Below are positions 17,968 through 27,993 of a DNA stretch of 64,000 nt, piece after piece. The notes below the pieces were generated by a model, which saw nothing but the letters and a program-made list of their open reading frames with translations, did no database searches and was not told where the DNA came from. A program made the position numbers and the translations under genes. This DNA is from Symbiodinium natans (lineage: Eukaryota; Sar; Dinophyceae; Suessiales; Symbiodiniaceae), in the NCBI GenBank assembly GCA_905221605.1, contig CAJNDS010000180.1, positions 60,001-124,000 of the forward strand, read 5' to 3'. The stretch's first letter is position 1. The number at the start of each line of letters is the position of its first letter.

Positions 17968-20055
17968 CAGAAGCGTACATCATTGTGTAGTTTGTTTGCA
18001 TTGACCAGATCCTCCCTCTGCTTCGGAACAGGTCTGTGACATAGTTCTCGTCCTCCAAACACCAACCGAGCCGGGATCAGAACACTCGCGATACCAACCA
18101 TGCGAATCAAGTCAGCCCCTTAGATGTTTGTGATGACAAGTTCCTCACTCTGCTTCGGAACAGGTCTGTGAACTGTTTCTCATCCTCCAAGCGCAGTCAA
18201 TCCGACAGCAACTAAGGCAAAAAACCGACCATGCATGCAAGCCTGCGTCTCTAGTCAGCCCCTTAGATGTTTATGATGACAAGTTCCTCACGCTGCTTCG
18301 GAACAGGTCTGTGAGATGGTTCTCATCCTCCAGGCGCAAGTCAATCCGAGAGCGGCAAACTCAAAAGACCGACCATGCAAGCAAGCCTGCGTCTCCAGTC
18401 AGCCCCTTAGATGTTTGTGATGACAAGTTCCTCACTCGGCTTCGGAACAGGTCTGTGAAATGGTTTTCATCCTCCAGGCGCAAGTCAATCCGAGAGCGGC
18501 AAACTCAAAAGACCGACGACCATGCATGCAAGCCTGCGTCTCAAGTCAGCCCCTTAGATGTTTGTGATGACAAGTTCCTCACTCTGCTTCGGAACAGGTC
18601 TGTGAAATGGTTCTCATCCTCCAGGCGCAAGTCAATCCGAGAGCGGCAAACTCAAAAGACCGACCATGCAAGCAAGCCTGCGTCTCCAGACAGCCCCTTA
18701 GATGTTTGTGATGACAAGTTCCTCACTCTGCTTCGGAACAGGTCTGTGAAATGGTTCTCATCCTCCAAGCGCAGTCAATCCGACAGCAACTAAGGCAAAA
18801 AACCGACCATGCATGCAAGCCTGCGTCTCTAGTCAGCCCCTTAGATGTTTATGATGACAAGTTCCTCACTCGGCTTCGGAACAGGTCTGTGAAATGGTTC
18901 TCATCCTCCAGGCGCAAGTCAATCCGAGAGCGGCAAACTCAAAAGACCGACCATGCATGCAAGCCTGCGTCTCTAGTCAGCCCCTTAGATGTTTGTGATG
19001 ACAAGTTCCTCACTCTGCTTCGGAACAGGTCTGTGAAATGTTTCTCATCCTCCAAGCGCAAGTCAACCCGAGAGCGGCAAACTCAAAAGACCGACCATGC
19101 ATGCAAGCATGCGTCTCTAGTCAGCCCCTTAGATGTTTGTGATGACAAGTTCCTCACTCTGCTTCGGAACAGGTCTGTGAAATGTTTCTCATCCTCCAAG
19201 CGCAATCCGAGAGCGGCAAACTCAAAAGACCGACCATGCAAGCAAGCCTGCGTCTCAAGTCAGCCCCTTAGATGTTTATGATGACAAGTTCCTCACTCTG
19301 CTTCGGAACAGGTCTGTGAGATGGTTCTCATCCTCCAGGCGCAAGTCAATCCGAGAGCGGCAAACTCAAAAGACCGACCATGCATGCAAGCCTGCGTCTC
19401 TAGTCAGCCCCTTAGATGTTTGTGATGACAAGTTCCTCACTCTGCTTCGGAACAGGTCTGTGAAATGTTTCTCATCCTCCAAGCGCAAGTCAACCCGAGA
19501 GCGGCAAACTCAAAAGACCGACCATGCATGCAAGCATGCGTCTCTAGTCAGCCCCTTAGATGTTTGTGATGACAAGTTCCTCACTCTGCTTCGGAACAGG
19601 TCTGTGAAATGTTTCTCATCCTCCAAGCGCAATCCGAGAGCGGCAAACTCAAAAGACCGACCATGCAAGCAAGCCTGCGTCTCTAGTCAGCCCCTTAGAT
19701 GTTTATGATGACAAGTTCCTCACGCTGCTTCGGAACAGGTCTGTGAGATGGTTCTCATCCTCCAAGCGCAGTCAATCCGACAGCAACTAAGGCAAAAAAC
19801 CGACCATGCATGCAAGCTTGCGTCTCTAGTCAGCCCCTTAGATGTTTATGATGAAAAGTTCCTCACTCTGCTTCGGAACAGGTCTGTGACATGGTTCTCA
19901 TCCTCCAAGCGCAAGTCACCCCGAGAGCAGCAAACTCAAAAGACCGACCATGCATGCAAGCTTGCGTTTCTAGTCAGCCCCTTAGATGCTTGTGATGACA
20001 AGCTCCTCACTCTGCTTCGGAACGGGTCTGTGGAATGGCTCTCGTCCTCTCAGCA
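17968..20055 (+). repeat. 144-bp tandem repeat, about 15 units
   Basis: Units begin GTCAGCCCCTTAGATGTTTR at 18111, 18254, 18398, 18545, 18689, 18832, 18976, 19120, 19259, 19403, 19547, 19686, 19829 and 19973, with a degenerate unit before (17968-18110). Steps are mostly 144 bp (48 codons). Exceptions are 143-bp units with an internal TAA and 139-bp units lacking AGTCA. The plus frame (LDVCDDKFLTLLRNRSVKW) stays open over several units. The last unit runs into unique sequence with DKVRRSIVRLSLKVVCF, which may be the parent exon. A 427-bp three-unit block is itself repeated. Confidence 0.93.
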
Positions 20056-20181
20056 TCAGCATCTCCGGCAATCGCATGAACCGATGGACAAGGTTCGGCG
20101 GTCGATTGTTCGGCTGTCTCTCAAAGTAGTTTGTTTCCAATCGGCTATCCCTTTTTTGACCCCGCAAGCTCTGCCAGCTAT

Positions 20182-20234
20182 CCCTAAACCCTAAACCCTA
20201 AACCCTAAACCCTAAACCCTAAACCCTAAACCCT
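20182..20234 (-). repeat. CCCTAAA array (7-8 units)
   Basis: Perfect units, C-rich on +. Bracket partner of the 20356 array, spacer about 120 bp. Confidence 0.96.
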
Positions 20235-20239
20235 GTTCC

Positions 20240-22265
20240 TGTAGTCTTCAACTTGGCAGGGCCGCACGCAGCGAGCGCACTCGTGAAGGAGACTGCGGTT
20301 GGCATCAGCTTCCGTGAGACCATCTCATCCAACCTGAAGCATATGGGAGGGGGGAGGGTTGGGGTTTAGGGTTTAGGGTTTAGGGTTTAGGGCAAGTTTA
20401 GGGTTCAGGGTTTAGGGTTTAGGGTTTAGGGTTTAGGGTTTAGGGTTTAGGGTTTAGGGTTTCGGGTTTAGGGTTTAGGGTTTAGGGTTTAGGGTTTAGG
20501 GTTTAGGGTTTAGGGTTTAGGGTTTAGGGTTTAGGGTTTAGGGTTTAGGGTTTTGGGGGGGGTGTTCCGATAAAAGGGGTAACCCCTACTTCGGGAAAGA
20601 TGCATGTACAAGTCACTTGCAAGCCTTCTGGTTTCACCCTAAACCCTAAACCCCCTAATCCCTAAACCCTAAACCTTAAACCCCCTAATCCCTAAACCCC
20701 GTCACCCAAAACCCTTCACCCTTCACCCTTCACCCTAAACCCTAAACCCTAAACCCTAAAAGGCGGCTCCCCTACGTTGGGGGGGGCGGCGCTTAAGCCC
20801 TTCGACCTCGATGGCGCACGCCAACCCAGGTCGCTCGCCCGCCTCCCACAGCTCGGAGAACGTCAAAACCAGTACTGATCCCTGATAATAAAGTAAATAC
20901 CCTAAATCCTCCTGCCCTTGTGGCCCACCCCGGCCCCCTGCCCGCTAGTTCCCCTTACCCCCCTTGCCGCCCTGCCCAGCCCGGTATTGACGGCTCCCCT
21001 GCCTTTCTTGTCCCTAATCCCCTGCCTTCCCGGCCCCCCTACCGCTGGCCTTTTTCTGGTTCCTGGCCACCTCTCCCCTTCCGGAAGAGATTCCCCGACC
21101 CTACCATTCCTTTGACTCTCCGACCCAACCGAACGTCATGAAACTGAAAAAGTTTTAGAAGTGGATTGTTGCCTTGAGTTTAGGCCTAAACCCGACAAGG
21201 AATAGGTTTGGGTGGCTTTGCCGCCTCGGACGGCGTGGGGTGGGAGAGTTAGATGGCCCTCCACAATCGGGCCAAAGCTGCTCTTCGCAACTCACGAAGC
21301 TTTCGAGCTTGTTCCGAAACCTAACCTTCACAGCACCTACGCCCTATCACAGCAAACCCTAAACCCTAAACCCTAAACCCTAGACCCGAACCGTAAACCC
21401 TAAACACTTTCCACTCAAAGCCCAGTGGCCAGAAGAGGCAGCGATCCGCATCCTTGTCCTGTGCCGCAGCTTGCAAGAGCTTGGTCTGAACAGGGTTCAG
21501 GGTTCAGGGTTCAGGGTTTAGGGTTTAGGGTTTAGGGGTTTGGGGTTTAGGGTTTAGGGTTTAGGGTTTAGGGTTTAGGGTCTAGGGTCTAGGGTCTAAG
21601 TCTAGGGTTTAGGGTTTAGGGTTTAGGGTTTAGGGTTTAGGGTTTAGGGTTTAGGGTTTAGGGTTTAGGGTTTAGGGTTTAGGGTTTAGGGTTTAGGGTT
21701 TAGGGTTTAAGAATATTTCCCGAGACACTCTGGCAGAGGGAGCACGTCGAAGTGCAGCATGTGACAGGCCCAAGAAACGATTTGGGGGTATACGAAAGTA
21801 AGGGGCCCCGAATTTTGTCTCCAAAGAGCAGGATTCCCTTGGAGTAAGGACCCCAAGAAGGTATCCCTAATTTCGGAACCCCAATGTCTCAGTTGACGCT
21901 GGAAACGTGACTAAGGGCAAGGCCCTGGCGCAAGCGGCAAGAACGGAGTTCCTCAGACGCGCAGGCAGCGCCACAGGACTTGCGAAATGCCGGTTTACGA
22001 ACATAGGGGACCCCTACTATAGTAGGATCTCCATGTAGTAAGACCGCAACAAGGTACCCCTTACTGCGGAAACCCCCCAAATAGCAAATGAAAGGAAGCA
22101 GATGCACAACATGGCACAACAAGCGCCTCACCTCGATGATTGCAAGGACAAGCCCCAGAGGTCAAACATGGTGAATTTCTGCACGTCGCCAGCATGTGCA
22201 CAGGACAGACGCGAGAGCGCGATTAGCATCACGACGACATGCTCCCTTAATTGGAGCGGATGAGC
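20240..22265 (+). CDS. Unidentified multi-exon gene with TIR and telomeric introns
   Basis: Plus-strand exons in order: 20245-20350 (VVFNLAGPHAASALVKETAV); about 21245-21353 (PSTIGPKLLFATHEAFELVP); about 21406-21488 (PLKAQWPEEAAIRILVLCRS); about 21712-21786 (SRDTLAEGARRSAACDRPKK); 21897-21991 after a GTCTCAG acceptor (DAGNVTKGKALAQAARTEFL); from 22086 after an AAATAG acceptor (NERKQMHNMAQQAPHLDDCK). The last two joins cross family-A elements and have GT at the left TIR and AG just beyond the right TIR. Telomeric arrays lie in the other introns. The exon set 21.7-22.2 kb is the firmest. The link back to 20.2 kb is assumed from strand and spacing. No family recognised. Confidence 0.45.
20356..20555 (+). 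repeat. TTTAGGG array (about 28 units)
   Basis: G-rich on +, nearly pure, with a short break near 20393. Confidence 0.97.
20637..20760 (-). repeat. CCCTAAA array, degenerate (about 17 units)
   Basis: C-rich on +, with CCCCCTAAT and CCCTTCA variants forming sub-blocks. Confidence 0.92.
21354..21405 (-). repeat. CCCTAAA array (7 units)
   Basis: C-rich on +. Bracket partner of the 21491 array, spacer about 90 bp holding the exon with PLKAQWPEEAAIRI. Confidence 0.93.
21491..21709 (+). repeat. TTTAGGG array (about 31 units)
   Basis: G-rich on +, starts with four TTCAGGG units and includes a TCTAGGG block. Confidence 0.97.
21783..21884 (+). mobile_element. Family-A TIR element, apparent intron
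   Basis: Left end TTGGGGGTATACGAAAGTAA, right end CTAATTTCGGAACCCC. Reads as an intron: GGGG^GTATACG at the left TIR, AATGTCTCAG^ immediately past the right TIR, joining two plus-strand coding exons. Confidence 0.82.
21990..22080 (+). mobile_element. Family-A TIR element, apparent intron
   Basis: Left end CCGGTTTACGAACATAGGGG, right end CTTACTGCGGAAACCCCCC. Donor GCCG^GTTTACG, acceptor CCCAAATAG^ just outside the right end. Confidence 0.82.
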
Positions 22266-22482
22266 CAGTGCAGGGATACCAAGCAATTCAAAGCGCAAAA
22301 AAAGCCTGGAAGTCACTTCGACTACAGACGGCGCACGTCTAGGCGGGAGTGTCTCTCTCTGAAGATTGGAAGCCCATAGTACTCTCATAGTGTTTCCACA
22401 CCGTTTTGGGCATTAAGGAGAAACTACATAGGAGTAGCACCCACAAACGACACAGGACATAGCGAAACATACCCCCTCAAGA

Positions 22483-22516
22483 AACCCGAAACCCTAAACC
22501 CTAAACCCTAGACCCT
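22483..22516 (-). repeat. CCCTAAA array (5 units)
   Basis: C-rich on +. Confidence 0.88.
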
Positions 22517-22684
22517 CTGTAAAGTTTGCAGTCTGCTGCCAGAACGGAGACTGAATGCTACAGAATGACAGAATGACCACGTCGACGTCCAGGACAGCTT
22601 CGGCACGGTGGAACCAGAACTCGGCCTCCTGGATGGTTCTTTTCCGCACTTTGAGATTTGCAACATCATATAATACTATACGTT

Positions 22685-23040
22685 GTATCATGAACATGAA
22701 CATGAATATGAATATGCATATGAATACAAATACGTATATGAATATGAAATACGTATATGAATATGAATACGAATATTACTATTACTACAACTATGAACAT
22801 CACTTTTGATATTAGTATGAATATGAACTTAATAATAATATTAATGTTAGTCTTATTATATATTCATACTAATATGAATATTAACATTAATATTCATTTT
22901 CATATTCATATTCATATTCATATTGATATTCACATTAATATTCATATTAATGTCAATATACATATTGATGTAAATATAAATATCAATGCTAATCTTCATA
23001 TATGAATATTCATACTAATGTTGATATTAACATGAATGTT
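22685..23040. repeat. AT-rich (ATATGAAT / ATATTCAT) simple repeat
   Basis: The left part has AT-ATGAA units, the right part the inverted ATATTCAT units, so the tract folds back on itself around 22850. M/N/I-rich frames across it are artefacts. Confidence 0.9.
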
Positions 23041-23084
23041 CTTTTTGCTTTTAAATACCTTAAATAATATGCCATGCTGGATCT

Positions 23085-26000
23085 TTCGATGTCGTTCGTG
23101 ATGTTCTTTGCCCCGCCTCAACTGGCCGCCCCACGCGCGACACCGTGCGCACCAGGCCGGTGAAAGCTTCGAGGCCGGGCTCCAAGCGTTTTGCCTCCCG
23201 TCGGTGGCACATCGTTTAGGGTTTAGGGTTTAGGGTTTAGGGTTTAGGGTTTAGGGTTTAGGGTTTAGGGTTTAGGGTTTAGGGTTTTAGGGTTTAGTGC
23301 TTAGGGTTTAGGGTTTAGGGTTTAGGGTTTAGGGGTGGCCATCAAGTGATCAGGGTCTTGATGGGACTGGAGATTATGGACTGCGTGGTTGCTGCTGCAT
23401 CCCATGCCAACAATTGGTCACTCCACCTCGCAAAACGGAAACTCTCCCCGCTGAAAGCTGCATCCTGCATCTCCTGGAAGAGCCCCTCGGCGTCTGAAAC
23501 GAACCCCTGCTTCGCGCAGGCGTCGATGGCCTCCGTCAAGTGATTTCACCAGATAGCATGGCATATCAGAGCACGACGCCTCCGAGGGAAAGTCATCTTC
23601 AAACATCTTCAATTTTGCAAGTGCATGAGTGGGCACGAACGGGCAGATGGGACGCCGGCCGCTTGGTAGGTTGCTGACGTCGCAAGAGCTTTTTGGTCAG
23701 CCCTTGGCAGGACAGGACGTTGAGCGAATGTTGAGTCCATCATGTCGCATCCTTTCTCGCTCTCAGACATTCTCTCTCCCTCTCTGGGGAAGTCTGGGGC
23801 TTGCGGCTGTCTCAAGAAGCGTAGCGCAGAGCCTGGCTGCCCGGATTTGGCGCAAGCGTCCTGGGCCCAAGAAATTGCCGGGGTTGCCCAGGGCATGGGG
23901 GCTGGGTGTAGGATGCTGCTCTTACCGCAAGTCAGATATTCCAAGTCTCCACCAAGCTCGTGTAGCTCACCACAGTCCTGAGTACAGACAACTCTAAGGG
24001 CCCCAAGTAACGGGTCAGGGTCTGTGGGTTGGGGTGCGTGGGTGCTGTTCGTGCACCTCAGACGAAGAAGCCTCTCAATCCTATTCAATATCCGACGGGC
24101 TCAGCTGGATATCCTAAACCCTACACCCTACACCCTAAACCCTAAACCCTAGTTTTGTGATACCTGCGTCCGGTCCGAGGATCGGCTCCAAGCCCAGGGA
24201 CTCTGCACGAAGCATCCAGGCCTCTGCCTCCTCTACCTCGCAAATCTTGCAGCGACTCACTCTCAAAGGTCTCAGTCTCAACTTTTGGTGACTGCTCCTG
24301 AGGCTGCTTGCTTGCAGATTGCAAATGCTTGCAGTTGTTTGAACTGTTTGGTTTAGGCTTTGGCCTGGCCAAGGCGTGCGAAGCCGTGCATCACAGAGTT
24401 GAAAGCCTTTTCAGAAGTGGGGGCTGCTCTCATGGCATTCATCTGAAGAAACATGACAAAAACCACTCTGCTGCCTTGACTGCTTCCGATGGAACCAGAA
24501 TTGTGCACCGAAGAGGGGTGGCAAACAAATGACAAAATCGCGCCTCGATGTCAGGGCTTGCGATCAACTTAAGCCATGCGGCAGCCTCACCGGCATCTGA
24601 AACTACGGGGCCCCACCTTCTCCACGACTTGATCTGTCTCCCTCTCCCACCTTTCGGTCTGCTCCTGACATCTCCTGATGCTGCGCTGCTTCTCCCATTT
24701 CCCCCTCGTCGCCTCGTAGGGGCGCCCTTCCTGCGCAAAGGCCTTGATCACGGTGCTGTAAGCCTCCCGTCCAACAAGCCCTGCCCCAGAATTCCGAGAC
24801 CCAGATGGTCCCTGGCGTTTTTAGACTTGGGGTTGAAGCCAAGGCTCCTAACATGTCATGTCCTGACTCCGAATCACAATCCTCTCAAGCACATCCCACA
24901 TCTCTGGCATCGCTCAAGTTCAACTTCACAAGCCCCCGCCTGGCGATCTGGAGTTTGCCTCGCCTTCGGGGGTTTAGGGTTTAGGGTCTAGGGGTTTAGG
25001 GTTTAGGGTTTAGGCTTTAGGGTTTAGGGTTCTTGTGCCCCACGAGATGCTCCTGGGGTCCAACCTTCCCGGCCTGCGCCACGAGCGCCGCAGCTGCGTC
25101 GCTCTGCCCGCTCCGGGCAAGGCCCTGAACTCTTCTTCATGTGGGTGGCTGTCAAGATTGTGGTCCCTTTTTGGATCCCTATTATAATACGGCGCCAAAT
25201 ATTTTTAGGGTACCCCAAAAGGGATCATCATTTTGACAACCACCCATGTGGGTGCCCCCTACTTGCCACGGTCTCTGAAGAGCAGAAGGACAGCGTGTGA
25301 CGGAGAAAGGAATAAAGGAATTGCCGTTGCCATTGAAGACAAGCCGGCATCCAGGAAGGCTCCAAAGGAGGCGAGGTCGGAGCCAGCGGCCTTCAGCAAA
25401 GAGCCAAAACAGCGGGGGACAAAAACAAAAAACAAAAAAAAGCAACGCACTGCGGAACCCGGGACCGAGCAGGTTCTCGAGGTGCAGGTCTCATGATCTC
25501 TCATGGTACATCTGCGGCCTTCAGGTCTACTTTAAAAGGGCTGTTCCATACCTAAACCCTAAACCCTAAACCCTAAACCCTAAACCCTAAACCCTAAGAA
25601 GACTTTTAAAAGGGCTGTTCCATACCCGGCGTGGGCCTGCGCATTCAGCAGCATCAATGACCAGCTGGTCTCCTCGATTTTCGGACAGGGCAGGACATGG
25701 CTTGATCCCCGAAGCACCAGGCGGATCCAGAAGGATGCACATGACTGTATTCGATTGCTGTTTTACTGTACTGTTATCTTACTATATTTTTATATTATTA
25801 TGTTACTGTATCATTCTAATATATCTAAAAATATATTGTTGACTTGTTGTATTGGTATAATTGCTCCTTTATTGTTGTACTACGGGATAGGAATAGGGGG
25901 ACCCTTGGGGATATAAACCCTCTGAATAAGGTCCCTGTTTCAGAGAGCCAGAAGAGGGTGAAGAAGGGCTCCCCTTTAAGGGTGCCCCTAAACCCTAAAC

Positions 26001-27310
26001 CCTAAACCCTAAACCCTAAACCCCAAACCCTAAACCCCAAGCGCTGGGACGGCGGGGCGGAGGTAGGTCGGACGAGCGGCGCTGCTGCGTGCGGCGGCGT
26101 TGAGCAGCTTGCCGAAGGTGCGAGGCGAGGGTTTCACCTTAAAACACGCGACGGCACTCTCACATGCTTGGAGGTTCAGGGTACTCAGCAACCCAGTATG
26201 AGTGTAGTTCTAACCCACATATAAGCCCCTTGAGTACTAAGTACTAAGTAACCCTGGGTTACTTAGTACCATGAACCTCCAAGTACTCTCAGAGTACATC
26301 AGAGTACATCACAGTACATCGAGTGCCTTCCAAGACCTGTCACGGGGGCTCATCTGTGCTCAGTACAGCGCCCCATCTTTGCGCATGCGGGCGAAGACGA
26401 TGAGCGCTCTGCGAAAGGCTCCGGCATTGGCGCAAGCCTTGCGACCACCATGCGCAAGCCAAACAGTCAATATGGGTATTTCCCAAAGTAGAGGTACCCC
26501 TTTTTCTACCCCAAAAGAGAATAGACTCCCCCTTAACAGGACCCCAAAAAGGACCCCTATTTCCGGAAACCCCCATATGACTCCATCATCCATGGTCGAG
26601 GCAGCACCGACTGCAAGAAAACAAACCGACTCCTGATGCCCAGAAAACCGTGCTGTTTCACATGCCTAAGCCTGTAGTCTAAGCAAGTTCATGTCGAGCG
26701 CATCATACGCTTCTCCTTACAGTACCTTGTGTCCGGATGCACCCCTGGCCTTGAGGTTGGTATTGTAAAGCTTCCGAAGTTGCTCCTTGGCCCCAGAAAA
26801 CGAGGCAGCAAGACACTGACAGCCTCGGCTGCGTGAGGATTCCACTCTCTGCAATTTGTTTGCGTTTCTGAAACCCTGTGCCATCCTTGGGCAGAACGCC
26901 GCGGAGGGCTCTGAAGCAATCCTCGGCAGCCGCCACGTCGCCCTCCTGTCAGAATCTAAGAATCTGAGGCCCTTGTCTTGATGTGAAGTAGGGTATATAT
27001 TTCTTGTACCCCCAAAAGGACACCCAATATATACACTCGCCAATATTAAAAAGGAACTTTATATGCACTCACCAACAACAGAAATATACACCCTGCTTCA
27101 TGTGAGCGTTGACTTTGTTGGCCTTCGATGTACCATTTTCTCATCCGGACAAAGCAGGCACTTGCAAAGACATCTGCGGAGCCAAACCCGCAAAGCGGTG
27201 CACCCATGCGCATGCCATAAGCATCGGAGTTCTCCGTGCCTCATTCTCTCTGACGTTCTCTCCGTATCTTCGCGCCTCGGCCACTTGGTTCATCCGGTGG
27301 AAGATGTTTG
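23085..27310 (-). CDS. Split PPR (pentatricopeptide-repeat) gene
   Basis: Minus-strand PPR-like exons in changing frames: about 27142-27310 (NIFHRMNQVAEARRYG), 26870-26940 (VAAAEDCFRALRGVLPKDGT), 26715-26800 (AKEQLRKLYNTNLKA), 26380-26445 (ACANAGAFRRALIVFARMR), 24640-24790 (AYSTVIKAFAQEGRPYEA), 24545-24605 (DAGEAAAWLKLIASPDIEA), 24360-24460 (NAMRAAPTSEKAFNSVMHGF), 24165-24255 (EAEAWMLRAESLGLEPILGP, then GCAG/GTATCA donor), 23800-23880 (ACAKSGQPGSALRFL), 23440-23540 (DACAKQGFVSDAEGLFQEM), 23100-23200 (EPGLEAFTGLVRTVSRVG). PPR proteins bind single-stranded RNA, usually in organelles, and the family is greatly expanded in dinoflagellates. Introns hold telomeric arrays and family A, E and F elements. 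It could be two genes, and start and stop are not fixed. Confidence 0.6.
23214..23334 (+). repeat. TTTAGGG array (about 17 units)
   Basis: G-rich on +. Flanks are similar: GGTGGCACATC on the left, GGTGGCCATC on the right, a possible degraded target duplication. It lies in an intron of the split PPR gene. Confidence 0.95.
24113..24152 (-). repeat. CCCTAAA array (5-6 units)
   Basis: C-rich on +. On the minus strand it directly follows the GCAG/GTATCAC donor of a PPR exon, so the sense intron starts GT then TTTAGGG. Confidence 0.92.
24969..25031 (+). repeat. TTTAGGG array (9 units)
   Basis: G-rich on +, i.e. CCCTAAA in the sense of the minus-strand PPR gene, upstream of its exons. Confidence 0.93.
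25143..25246. mobile_element. Family-E TIR element
   Basis: TIRs GGGTGGCTGTCAAGATTGTG and GGGTGGTTGTCAAAATGATG (inverted), interior ATTATAATACGGCGCC and AGGGTACCCC. A second copy is at 29997. In an intron of the split PPR gene. Confidence 0.75.
25529..25626. repeat. 24-bp direct repeat flanking a CCCTAAA array
   Basis: Copies at 25529-25552 and 25602-25626 differ by one T and contain AAAAGGGCTGTTCCATACC. The telomeric array fills the gap, as for an insertion with target duplication or filler DNA at a repaired break. Confidence 0.85.
25552..25597 (-). repeat. CCCTAAA array (6-7 units)
   Basis: Perfect units, C-rich on +, inside a 24-bp direct repeat. Confidence 0.95.
25986..26040 (-). repeat. 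CCCTAAA array (7-8 units)
   Basis: C-rich on +, ends in CCCCAAA units. Confidence 0.94.
26167..26283. mobile_element. Family-F TIR element
   Basis: 30-bp TIRs at 26167-26196 and 26254-26283 with four mismatches, ends CTTGGAGGTTCA /TGAACCTCCAAG. GGAG^GTTC at one end and CCTCCAAG^ at the other can act as donor and acceptor on either strand. Lies in the split PPR gene. Confidence 0.8.
26470..26579 (-). mobile_element. Family-A TIR element
   Basis: Ends ATATGGGTATTTCCCAAAG and TTTCCGGAAACCCCCATAT. On the minus strand GGGG^GTTTCCGG gives a GT donor after a short exon that follows a CTTGCAG acceptor. Confidence 0.78.
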
Positions 27311-27993
27311 CAGGGCCGGACGCAGCGGGGAGCGGCCTCTCCGGAGCTTTGGCTCTGCGTCGCTCAATACTGCATCTTTGTCTTGTGAAACCCCTCTGGA
27401 TCTCTCTTCAGCTGGGAGCAGGGCGTGCTTACTACAAGTCTCCAGGAAGTCCACCCAATACCGGCCTCGGCGCAACGCATCCAGAAGCCCGGGCACGATG
27501 GCAGGCGCGCCGCATGGCTGGCCGCATGACTGCCAGCCCCATGGCTCCTTGCCGCGCTGTGCGCCATGGCCATGGCAAGTTCGCCCCAAGTCAGATGTCA
27601 GAGCAGTGTTCACCCTGTCTATGTCCAACGTCTAGTAACAAGCGCATGCTTTGGTGACCTATGTACCAGTATCAACCCATTATAACACAAGCCGACAACC
27701 GATGAGGCTACGACGCGGGAGTCTGGCTTGACTTGAACTGGTTCCTCTTTCGGGGTCTAACATGTCGACGCTTTGACGAACAAGCTGCAGCAGTTTGCCG
27801 GTGGACTCACGTGGACTTTCACTCTCCAGAGTCCTTTTCAAGAAGCGCGAGGACCTCAACCTTCTTCAGCATACGAAGGGCGGCCAGGCACTTCCAGTCG
27901 CCCTCGCAGGCCCATACCTAGTCATAGAAGAGACACACAGGGACAACGAAATGCCAACACAGACAAGGCTGAGCTTCAGGCCTCAGAAGATAC

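Noticed and set aside
17968-20055. CRISPR-like array
   Set aside because: Units are 144 bp, contiguous and without spacers, and the genome is eukaryotic.
22685-23005. M/N/I-rich peptide
   Set aside because: AT-rich simple repeat with no third-position bias.
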